DNA of 64,000 bases, taken from the NCBI GenBank assembly GCA_965216745.1, contig OZ244191.1, forward strand, positions 186,001 to 250,000. The letters run 5' to 3'. Below, piece after piece: positions 54,086 through 62,330 of this stretch. The stretch comes from G965216745 sp965216745. Its GTDB lineage: Bacteria > Pseudomonadota > Alphaproteobacteria > Rickettsiales > Anaplasmataceae. The stretch's first letter is position 1; every line of letters starts with the position of its first letter. The position numbers and the translations under genes were made by a program. The notes beneath the pieces are model-generated. The model made no database searches, was not told the origin of the DNA, and saw only the letters and a program-made list of their open reading frames with translations.

Positions 54086-56398
54086 ATGTTAAATATTATA
54101 CTAATTTTAGTTTTATTTATTGTAACTCCTATAACAACTCATGCTGGTATTTTTAGTAAGATTGGTGCTTTCTTCTCAAATGGTTTTTTGGGTTCAAAGA
54201 ACAAAATCGAAAAGCATGAAATTTTAAACTCTGAAGCTGGTTTTTTTCATCCTGCTATGTATGTCTTTTCAAATTTTAAAAACAAAAGATACACCATGCG
54301 TGTAGGTGATAAAAGGTTTATTGAGCCATCTTTTGTTGAAGTCATTGAGTCTACTTGTAGCGGTGACAACAATACTGATCCAAATGTTTATTTCAAATGT
54401 ATATGTGCTAGATCTAGGTTTCTAAACATGTCAAGTAAAACTAGAAATTTGGGTTGTTTTGTGATACCACAAAGTCCATATCCACCACCTTTTTGTGATG
54501 GATACTCAAAAACTGTTTCTGCTTCAATAATTCCAGATTTAAAATCCTCTTTTTTATACCCTAGAATAAAAGTTTCATTGGGTTATTTGGGCATGAAATT
54601 TTGTGATAATAATTTAGTTTCTATGTCATCTGATTGTGATGGAGGAATTATGGAGGGATTTGTTACTGAGTCAATCATGATTCCATCTGGAGGTATTGCA
54701 GATCGTAATTTGTCATTTAATGGCAAAAATATTGATATTCATGCTTATCACGATGTTAAAAACAATCAGGTTTGCGCAAATATAGACTTTGTAGATCATT
54801 TATCTTCTAATTCTATGTTTAATATGTGCTATGACAATGAGCCGTTAAATAAACCAAGCAACATAGTATTAAGAGACATAAATACAGTTTATTTTGATTT
54901 TTATGGTAGAAATGCTTCATTGAGTTTAAACTCTTTGCCATTCAAGGGAATGAAATTAATTAAACCTTCAATCGATGACAACCATGATATTCAAATGGAA
55001 CCTATGTGTACTAATGGTGCTATTCAAATAAGACCTGAAATTCATGATGATGTAGTTAATTGCCCTGAAGGTTACAGAAATGAATTTGTATATCTTGAAG
55101 ACCCTGATAGTAGCGTTGTATGTATAGATGGTTGGTCTCCTTTTCCTGAAGAACTGATTCTTAATAAGGGTTTGCATTCTAATAAATTCTACAAATCTTT
55201 TGGAGTTTTTGATAAAAACAATTTGTTCAGAAAACAACAATATTCTGCCGTCAGAGACGCCTGGCTCCCTACTGGTGAGAATTTAAACATTCATTCTTTT
55301 TCTCAAGAAGAGTTAGACTCTATCAAACTATATAATCTTGATCTATATTCTATTACCAATTCTTACGGATTATCTTTTTATTATAAATACGAAGAATTAG
55401 AAGATAATCTCTTTATTAGCGTTTCGGGTGAAGTTATAGATATTAATGATTATCTTGTAGAATCTGATAATAGCGTGCTATATCCGAAACCACCATGGAT
55501 GAATGGTCTATGTTTTTTTAATGGAGACATGGGGCAAGGTAAAGGAAACTTTTTAAGCACCGATTTTGTTTATTCTGAAGATTATCAATACTATGAAATT
55601 CCTGACAAGTGTGATTTCGTTACAGTTAAAGCTTGGGGAGGCGGTGGCTCTCCTATGCTTGATGAAGGAAAAAGCTACCATTCTGGTTCTGCAGGTTTTT
55701 CTGTTGCAACAATACTATCTAATAATAACATTGCCCGTAATTATGATAATATGGATCTTCCTGAAAGACGTGTTCTCAAAATAAAGGTAGGATCAGGATC
55801 ATCTTCTTACAAAGATTTTGCTGAATCTACTGATGTTTTCTTCTGTAAAAACAAAGAAAATGAAGAATGCATACCTGTTTTATCTGCTAAAGGTGCAAAT
55901 TCTGATGGTATTGGTGGATATAAAGATGATAGAATTTATTCTGATGAAATCAATCATTATGAGACTCTTTCGGGTATAAATGGGGATTCTTCAGATGATA
56001 CTATCCCGCTTTCTAATAGTGGAAATTATATATATTCAAAGAATGATGCTGCGCGTATCAAAAATCATTTATGTAATAATATGTCTATCGAAGATATAAA
56101 TAAAATAAAAAACAAATTGAATCAAGAGAATTTAAATTTTGATACCTCTAGTTTATCTGATACCTCCAATTTAGATCCTAGTTTAAGCTCTGATACATTT
56201 GTTGATGAATTAGATGGATTGAAGCAAGAGATTAATAATTATAAATTAGATGATAATGGAAACTTAATTATAGATAGAGATAAACGAGAAAATTATTATG
56301 GTTCTGGCGGATGTGTGAACAAAGAAAAGGGAGTATTACAATACGGAGCTCATGGCCATGTTAAACTGATATGTGAGCAATGGATTATCAGAAATTAA
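54086..56398 (+). CDS. Secreted protein with cysteines and a glycine-rich domain, T4SS-linked
   Basis: 770 aa with a clear signal peptide (LNIILILVLFIVTPITTHA) and no later membrane segment. The first half has many cysteines, including a CICARSRF and GCFVIPQ..YPPPFCDGY stretch reminiscent of the outside domains of rickettsial VirB6-type proteins (resemblance by eye only). The second half has an EIPDKCDFVTVKAWGGGGSP and GSAGFSVATI block and ends YGAHGHVKLICEQW, like the glycine-rich domains of some adhesins and kinase receptors. Between them lies a Ser/Asp/Asn-rich insert. Third gene after virB2 and the VirB4 fragment, 10 bp downstream: probably exported and associated with the secretion apparatus surface. 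Function not established. Confidence 0.7.
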   Translation: MLNIILILVLFIVTPITTHAGIFSKIGAFFSNGFLGSKNKIEKHEILNSEAGFFHPAMYVFSNFKNKRYTMRVGDKRFIEPSFVEVIESTCSGDNNTDPNVYFKCICARSRFLNMSSKTRNLGCFVIPQSPYPPPFCDGYSKTVSASIIPDLKSSFLYPRIKVSLGYLGMKFCDNNLVSMSSDCDGGIMEGFVTESIMIPSGGIADRNLSFNGKNIDIHAYHDVKNNQVCANIDFVDHLSSNSMFNMCYDNEPLNKPSNIVLRDINTVYFDFYGRNASLSLNSLPFKGMKLIKPSIDDNHDIQMEPMCTNGAIQIRPEIHDDVVNCPEGYRNEFVYLEDPDSSVVCIDGWSPFPEELILNKGLHSNKFYKSFGVFDKNNLFRKQQYSAVRDAWLPTGENLNIHSFSQEELDSIKLYNLDLYSITNSYGLSFYYKYEELEDNLFISVSGEVIDINDYLVESDNSVLYPKPPWMNGLCFFNGDMGQGKGNFLSTDFVYSEDYQYYEIPDKCDFVTVKAWGGGGSPMLDEGKSYHSGSAGFSVATILSNNNIARNYDNMDLPERRVLKIKVGSGSSSYKDFAESTDVFFCKNKENEECIPVLSAKGANSDGIGGYKDDRIYSDEINHYETLSGINGDSSDDTIPLSNSGNYIYSKNDAARIKNHLCNNMSIEDINKIKNKLNQENLNFDTSSLSDTSNLDPSLSSDTFVDELDGLKQEINNYKLDDNGNLIIDRDKRENYYGSGGCVNKEKGVLQYGAHGHVKLICEQWIIRN

Positions 56399-56579
56399 TT
56401 ATTCCACAAAGATCGGTCCTTTGATTTAAATAAAAATACACAGATATATAAAAATATATAGTATAAAGAAATAGTGTATATGACAAATTAAGATCTGAGA
56501 ATTTAGACTGGAAATATTAAAGAAATTTTTATTCTAAGCAATGCTTATAAAACATTTGAAGCAACATAGTAATATGTAG

Positions 56580-56822
56580 TTAATTAGAAAAATCACAACA
56601 ACAGTATAACAAATCTTTTATAACAGAACAAAATGACACATGACATAAGCTACAGGACTCTGATGTTTCTTCGGGTAAAATTGAAAATTCATTATTGTTT
56701 AATATGTTATCAATAGTAGAAGAAGGAATACAACATTCGAAAATATCTTCTTTTGCTTTACGATGCATTAGCTCTGGAGTTTTTATGAATACTTGTTGAT
56801 ATTCTTGGTCTGGTTTTTTCAT
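56580..56822 (-). CDS. Small cysteine-rich hypothetical protein
   Basis: 80 aa, hydrophilic first half, then a cysteine-rich end SCSLCHVSFCSVIKDLLYCC plus CDFSN. No signal peptide or recognised family. One of several small minus-strand ORFs in a low-density region beside secretion genes; could be an effector-like gene or a fragment. Confidence 0.4.
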   Translation of the reverse strand: MKKPDQEYQQVFIKTPELMHRKAKEDIFECCIPSSTIDNILNNNEFSILPEETSESCSLCHVSFCSVIKDLLYCCCDFSN

Positions 56823-57074
56823 TGGTATACAATTTTATATTATGTTATAATACAAATATTTTGTTTGGATGTAAATAATGCAAAATAAAAATATATTCCA
56901 AAAGCACTCATATAAGCGCAAGTAAGAGATTCCATTTAAAAAATTTGTTAGTAATAAGAATTTCAAAGCTTTTTTATGCCAATGGATTAAAATGTTGAAA
57001 TTTATTAATGTTGAAATTGATGAATTAATTATTGCTAGTTTCTATACATTCTTTCTGCACAAGGATATATTACT

Positions 57075-57485
57075 TCAATTTTTTTTTGTACAGAAATTTG
57101 ATTGTATAAAATCTTGGTCAAAATGTCTTTGATTTTCTATCAAAATTCTCGCTTGTGGTGGTAATGATGGTTTTGATTCTCCTGACATTCGTTGTGCTTC
57201 TGATTCCATTGATTGAATTAATTCTTGTTCTGGTGTGGTTAAGTAAGTAAAAAATGATGTATAATCAGTGGGATTTAAATATTGATATTTCAAACACTTG
57301 CCAGTCTTTGAACATGAATCAATTACCACAAACATTGAATTTAACAAACAAAACTTTAAAAGTTTGTAAAATAATTCTTTACAAGATGATGATTTACAAC
57401 AACTTCCTGTCATAAAGTAGGTGTGTGTGTTGATAATACCACCAGTATAAAAACAATAAATACAAGAAACAAGAAAAAAAAACAT
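57075..57485 (-). CDS. Hypothetical protein with Cys-rich N-terminus
   Basis: Up to 136 aa. The start may be the first Met (hydrophobic leader FFFLVSCIYCFYTGG) or an internal ATG giving MTGSCCKSSSCKELFYKLLK. A cysteine-rich hydrophobic part is followed by a hydrophilic C-terminal half (PEQELIQSMESEAQRM). It starts 11 bp after the next upstream ORF, so they may be co-transcribed or two pieces of one former gene. Confidence 0.4.
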   Translation of the reverse strand: MFFFLVSCIYCFYTGGIINTHTYFMTGSCCKSSSCKELFYKLLKFCLLNSMFVVIDSCSKTGKCLKYQYLNPTDYTSFFTYLTTPEQELIQSMESEAQRMSGESKPSLPPQARILIENQRHFDQDFIQSNFCTKKN

Positions 57486-57496
57486 AGAAAAATTGG

Positions 57497-57751
57497 TTAT
57501 TTTTTTTGTATAGTAGATTCGACAATTCTTATTCCACTTTCTAATTGATCAGGGTGTATTGGTTTTGGAATACATTTATGAAGTAAAGAAGTAAGCATTT
57601 TTTGTGGAATTTGCAATACATCTAATGAAAAAGAAATATATTTATCGAAATTTTGGAATAAAGAACTATTAACAATGAACTTCGTGGAACAAATCGGAGT
57701 TGTTGATTGATTGTTGAGTGCCTGAGTATTTGGAGTTTCTGTTTCAGTCAT
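57497..57751 (-). CDS. Small hypothetical protein
   Basis: 84 aa: a Thr/Asn/Gln-rich start (MTETETPNTQALNNQSTTP) and an amphipathic second part (YISFSLDVLQIPQKMLTSLL). No recognised family. Its polar N-terminus resembles in style the other minus-strand ORFs here. Confidence 0.4.
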   Translation of the reverse strand: MTETETPNTQALNNQSTTPICSTKFIVNSSLFQNFDKYISFSLDVLQIPQKMLTSLLHKCIPKPIHPDQLESGIRIVESTIQKK

Positions 57752-58125
57752 GTTGATGGTATTTGTTAATTATAAAAGGTATTGATTTGGTGTTTGGGTT
57801 CATGGAAGAAGTTGTTATTGTTTTGGTTTTGAAAAAAATATATCATATGATTCATAACAATCAATAAAAACATGTCTAAGGAATGTAAATAATTTGAGAA
57901 TTGATACAGTTTTGTTAATTTCATTGTATTTAAATTACCTAGATGATTGATACAGTTAAGTTTAAGAAGGCTTGATCCATGATATTGATTTCTCTTCTTA
58001 CCACATAAATAATAGAAATCAATATCATAGAGAGTTGTACCTTATGAAGTCTGTTCTGTTACACTAAATTGTAGTGGTGGCTTTGGCTTGCTTTAAAGAT
58101 GTTTCTGGTTGCATCTGATAGTTTC
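57752..58125. other. Intergenic, no supported gene
   Basis: About 370 bp between small minus-strand ORFs. It contains scattered stop codons in all frames and no clear RNA or repeat. Confidence 0.4.
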
Positions 58126-58662
58126 TCATCTATTCATTGATGAAGAGTTGTATTGTGCATTAGGATGTGATTGTAAATTATCAAATTCCATATTCGATAA
58201 ATCTGTTTGTATGTTATCCTCCTTTGAGGATTGACGACAATGTCTTCTTAGGGCTGACGAACCAAGGGAAGAAATAGAACCACAGCCAGCTGCAGAAGCA
58301 CAACAACCAATAAAGGTATTAGGACTGGTGAAACTTTGAAAAAATAAAGAGCTCCCAAAATAAGCACCCAAACAAGAAAGAGTACAAAGAATATGAAAAG
58401 CCAATGGAAAACAGTGAGAACATAGATTGTTTTCTTCTTTTTGAACATCTTGTTTTTTTTGGGATATAAGATCACAAATAGCACTATATGGTGAGTATAC
58501 TAAATAGTTGGGATATAGAAAAACTTTTTCTAACGTAGGATGACAGCATTTAGAAAAAGATTCTATGGCTTCCGTCTTTTTATCTGACCGATCGATATTT
58601 TCTTGGCGAGATGATTCAAATTTTGAGGGTGGTGAAACTGTGTTATCAGTGTTGTAAACCAT
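58126..58662 (-). CDS. Hypothetical protein with two adjacent hydrophobic segments
   Basis: 178 aa. A polar N-terminus (MVYNTDNTVSPPSKFESSRQ), a middle with paired cysteines, then two hydrophobic stretches (CFPLAFHILCTLSCLGAYFG and the Gly/Ser/Cys-rich TFIGCCASAAGCGSISSLGS) and a polar Gln/Asn-rich tail. A helical-hairpin membrane protein without a signal peptide, a shape often seen in inclusion-membrane or effector-type proteins of intracellular bacteria; that role is inference. No family recognised. Confidence 0.55.
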   Translation of the reverse strand: MVYNTDNTVSPPSKFESSRQENIDRSDKKTEAIESFSKCCHPTLEKVFLYPNYLVYSPYSAICDLISQKKQDVQKEENNLCSHCFPLAFHILCTLSCLGAYFGSSLFFQSFTSPNTFIGCCASAAGCGSISSLGSSALRRHCRQSSKEDNIQTDLSNMEFDNLQSHPNAQYNSSSMNR

Positions 58663-59459
58663 TGTTTTTCCTTGTATTAATAATATTCTAATATTCTATT
58701 AGAAATAGTAAGTTTTGCAATATTATTTTTCAACTTCATAAATAAAAATTAATTCATTGTTTGACATAACAAATATGACCAAAGTAAATAATTATATTCC
58801 TTGAAATCCTCTATGTCTGAAAAAGTAAAATAGCTTATAAATAAGCTTAACAACATAATATACATAAGTTGATTGATGATTTGGTAATACAAGACTTTAT
58901 ATCCTTTGATATTGTTTCTTATTTTTGTGATGAATTACAAAACATCTTGGCAATAAAATTTGATTGTTTCTCGCAACAAACTATTATATTAAATATCATT
59001 TAAATAAATTGTGTGATAGTTTCGAATCAAAACACCAATTGGGTGAAAAAATTTATAGTGTCAAGTCCCAAAGACAAATAATCCATGACCTCTGATCCCT
59101 TCTGTATTTGAATTTATAGTATCAGTTGAGTATGTTGTTATTGATAATGTAGTGGGGTGGGGTAAATACTTCATCAGTTTGATCAACATTATGCATGATG
59201 AAGCTAAAAGTGCATGAGGGGAGAAAAGATCAGCATACAAAAGTAATATATTTGCATTGTGATAATTTTAATGCTGACTGATAGGATGAAGTGTTAAGCT
59301 GACAACATTTTTTTTAAAGCAGGCAGCTGTTGTATTAACGGCAGCTATTTAGAGCAAAGTGTTGAGTTAATATGAACATGAGAAGTAACAAAAGGAAAAG
59401 CTAATCCTATAAAAAAAGCTTGATAAGTGCAAAAGACAAAAAATCCCAAAATACTACAA
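58663..59459. other. Long low-coding region with decayed minus-strand fragments
   Basis: About 800 bp without a convincing intact gene. On the minus strand a short fragment around 59130-59195 reads MHNVDQTDEVFTPPHYIINN before a stop, similar in style to the neighbouring ORFs. A small palindrome AGCTTAT-AA-ATAAGCT lies near 58833. It looks like degrading accessory DNA. Confidence 0.4.
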
Positions 59460-59630
59460 CTATAAGAACAATCTTAGAATCACAATTAATGATGCATCAT
59501 CATAAGTATCTAAAACATCTTCATAATCATATTGAATGTTTTGTTGATCATTAGTATTAATTGGTAAATCGTCGTATTGAGGAAGTTCAATTGGGAAACG
59601 CACTGATGGTTGAGAAAACTGTGTTTGCAT
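59460..59630 (-). CDS. Short acidic ORF, possible gene remnant
   Basis: 56 codons from ATG 59630: MQTQFSQPSVRFPIELPQYD then a Asp/Asn/Tyr-rich part and LIVILRLFL at the end. Composition looks coding, but the length and absent ribosome site leave it as a possible remnant of a longer protein. Confidence 0.35.
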   Translation of the reverse strand: MQTQFSQPSVRFPIELPQYDDLPINTNDQQNIQYDYEDVLDTYDDASLIVILRLFL

Positions 59631-60042
59631 TGTAATATTTTTTATAATTTTCTGATTTTAGTTATTGCTTACCCCAACCAAGTTAAATGATTAATTGTGA
59701 GTTTATTGCCTAGTTGGGTAAGGTTTGTTGTAGGGTGACTCAGGGTTGTGTTGTAACTGTTTGTTGTAATGTATGTCACTTAAGAAGTTGTTTTGGATGA
59801 ATAATAATGAATTATTTTTGAAGCAGGTTCTGTTGTGCTTAATTTTGATAAAATACTTTTTACGAACACAAAACAAAGTCTAATACAATTATTTTTAGCA
59901 AAGCATAAACATTGTGTGACCCCCAATTACTTTTCTTAAATAATCAGGTATTAATTCAATTTGTTTTTGCAAAATAACAGCATGATTTATTATCGGAAAA
60001 TAAAGATTGCAGATTTGTACCAAATCACAAACAGGATATGTT
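59631..60042. other. Intergenic with an imperfect inverted repeat
   Basis: No gene seen. CTTACCCCAACCA (59668-59680) is nearly the reverse complement of TAGTTGGGTAAG (59711-59722). Its role is unknown. Confidence 0.4.
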
Positions 60043-60552
60043 TTAATTGCTTATGTTTTCTATTGTTTCTTTACTCAAATCTGATATGGAAATGAATTTT
60101 ATAAATTCTACCTCTGGATCAGATTATGGTATAATTTTTTGTTTTAATGTTAAATCAAATACTTTTGTTAGTGTACAAAGATACCCTATTATATCTATTT
60201 TTCCTCCATCTGTGCAAAGAAATTTTATTTTTTCTAATATTTGTTAATTTGCAAAAAATCTAGGCTCCATGCATTAATCATGTTTTAGCATTAGTATTTC
60301 GAAAATAATAAATATCATTGGTTTCAGTCTGTTATTCCATTCATATGTTTGTGGCTTGATTTCTGGAGTCATTGTTTGAGCAATGCTTTGTAAGCACTTC
60401 TTGATTATCATGCTTATATCAATTTTTTTTTGCTTTATTATCAATACTTCTATCATTGGATCTATTTTCTGCTTTTCCCGCCAATGTGTAAGCCAAATAA
60501 AGCATGTCATCTTTTTTTAAATTTGTGTAATTGGGTTTTTCATTTGTATTAA
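60043..60552 (-). pseudogene. Decayed gene with frameshift and internal stops
   Basis: Reading the minus strand, coding-like peptide appears in pieces: DDMLYLAYTLAGKAENRSND, then a frame change at a run of nine A, then ISMIIKKCLQSIAQTMTPEI, stops, then GGKIDIIGYLCTLTKVFDLT, an in-frame TAA, and SDPEVEFIKFISISDLSKET to a final stop at 60043. The breaks (poly-A frameshift plus at least two stops) suggest a former gene. Family not recognised. Confidence 0.4.
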
Positions 60553-60804
60553 TTATTTTTTACTTTTATGCAACATTGATAATTAATGAGATTCACTCAA
60601 TTAAAATAGATACTGTTTTTATAAGTTTATGACCTAGTTTGATATCTTATATAATTCATACAATATAAAAAAGCTATCATGTATATTTGTTTTAGATGTC
60701 ATTTTTGTATTTAATAAGTATTCACAAAACTCAACTGTATTATAATTATAGATTTAGTATTTCATAATTACTTGTGATAAATTTTCAGTGTGTTAGGATT
60801 TGTT

Positions 60805-62241
60805 ATGGACTTTAAAAAAAAATACTCTTTTGATGATGTGCTGATGGTTCCTAAATATTCTGATTTTGAACCAAATTCTGTTGATGTTTCTTCTTTTCTG
60901 ACCCCTGATATAAAATTGGCCATACCCCTCGTGTCTGCTGCTATGGATACAGTTACTGAATCTTCTATGGCAATATCATTGGCTCAACTTGGTGGCATAG
61001 GATGTATACATAGAAACCTAACCATTGAAAAACAATCAGAAGAAGTCGAAAAAGTAAAAAAACATGAAAGTTGGATTGTTTCAAATCCTGTGACTATATT
61101 TGCTGATGAAAATGTTTCTAGCGCTATTATTTTACAGAAAAAAAATCATCTTTCTGGTATTCCTGTTATAGATAGAGGTAACAACAAACTTGTTGGCATA
61201 ATTACTAACAGAGATGTGAGGTTTGTAGGTAGTGAAGATGCCATGGTTTCAGATCTGATGACCAGTGATTTGATAACTGTGAATAACAATATCACTAAAA
61301 AAGAAGCGTTAAAGCTTTTGCATAAATATAAAATAGAGCGATTGATAGTTGCTGACAAAGAAAATCGCTGTATAGGTCTTATTACTGTTCGTGATATATC
61401 TAAGTTTGATAAATATCCTTTTTCATCTAAAGATAAAAATAGTAGACTTATTGTGGCTGCTGCTATAGGCACAGATGATTTTTCTATGGATAGAGTAAAC
61501 GCTCTTAGAAAAGCAGGTGCTGATGTATTTATCATTGATACTGCTCATGGAGATTCAAAAAAAGTTATCAATTTAGTTGTAAAATTGAGAAGTCATTTTT
61601 CAGATATACAAATCATAGCTGGTAACGTTGTTACACCTTCTGGTGCTGTTGCTTTATACAAAGCAGGTGCAAACGGAATAAAAGTTGGTGTTGGACCAGG
61701 GTCTATATGCACTACTCGTATTGTATGTGGTATTGGAGTTCCACAGTTTTCTGCTGTCTGCGATGTTGCATCGGCCTGTAAAGACTATAATGTGACTATT
61801 ATTGCTGATGGTGGAATTCGTAATTCTGGTGATGTTGCAAAGTCTATAGGTGCTGGAGCTGATACTGTTATGATTGGGTCTCTTTTTGCTGGTACATCTG
61901 AAAGTCCAGGTGACGTTGTTTTATTACAAGGAAGGTCCTATAAATCATACAGAGGTATGGGTTCTATTCCTTCGATGAAAATCGGTAGTGCTGATAGATA
62001 TTTTCAATCTCAAGATAAATTCATAGCACAGGGAGTTGAAGGTTTAATACCATTCAAAGGTAAGCTTAATGATGTTGTTACCCAATTAGTTGGTGGATTA
62101 AGATGCTCTATGGGCTATACTGGTAATTCCAACTTGGAATCAATGAAAACGCGGGCAGAATTTATAGAAATTACAAATTCTGGTTTTTCTGAAGGAAAAC
62201 CACATGATGTTAAAGTGACTCGGGACGATTCTAGTTTATAA
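60805..62241 (+). CDS. guaB: Inosine-5'-monophosphate dehydrogenase
   Basis: Oxidises IMP to XMP, the committed step to GMP. About 478 aa: FDDVLMVPKYSDFEPNSVDV, PLVSAAMDTVTESSMAISLA, a CBS-domain pair inserted near residues 95-200 (SGIPVIDRGNNKLVGIITNR), the catalytic loop GPGSICTTRIVCGIGVPQ with its Cys, ADGGIRNSGDVAKSIGAGAD, and MGSIPSMK. ATG 60805 after AGGATT; a GTG at 60790 is also in frame. With purH and gmk it gives most of the IMP-to-GDP path in view. A degenerate copy of its last codons lies at 63932. Confidence 0.96.
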   Translation: MDFKKKYSFDDVLMVPKYSDFEPNSVDVSSFLTPDIKLAIPLVSAAMDTVTESSMAISLAQLGGIGCIHRNLTIEKQSEEVEKVKKHESWIVSNPVTIFADENVSSAIILQKKNHLSGIPVIDRGNNKLVGIITNRDVRFVGSEDAMVSDLMTSDLITVNNNITKKEALKLLHKYKIERLIVADKENRCIGLITVRDISKFDKYPFSSKDKNSRLIVAAAIGTDDFSMDRVNALRKAGADVFIIDTAHGDSKKVINLVVKLRSHFSDIQIIAGNVVTPSGAVALYKAGANGIKVGVGPGSICTTRIVCGIGVPQFSAVCDVASACKDYNVTIIADGGIRNSGDVAKSIGAGADTVMIGSLFAGTSESPGDVVLLQGRSYKSYRGMGSIPSMKIGSADRYFQSQDKFIAQGVEGLIPFKGKLNDVVTQLVGGLRCSMGYTGNSNLESMKTRAEFIEITNSGFSEGKPHDVKVTRDDSSL

Positions 62242-62281
62242 TATTTGAAATTTTTTATCTAAATATTTATATAGATATTAA

Positions 62282-62317
62282 ATCAATATTTTAGGGAGTT
62301 TTTTGATCAATATTGAT
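62282..62317. repeat. Inverted repeat between convergent genes
   Basis: ATCAATATT (62282-62290) and AATATTGAT (62309-62317) form a 9-bp stem around an 18-nt loop that contains TTTTTT. It sits between the guaB stop and the stop of the convergent dUTPase-like gene, so a shared terminator is possible, though no T-run follows the stem. Confidence 0.4.
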
Positions 62318-62330
62318 TGCTTGTAATAAG

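Noticed and set aside
59668..59722. Inverted repeat as an insertion-sequence end
   Set aside because: The arms are only 12-13 bp and 30 bp apart, with no transposase or target duplication nearby.
60047..60247. A 66-codon plus-strand open frame
   Set aside because: It is antisense to the coding-like, broken minus-strand frame, which reads better as a former gene.
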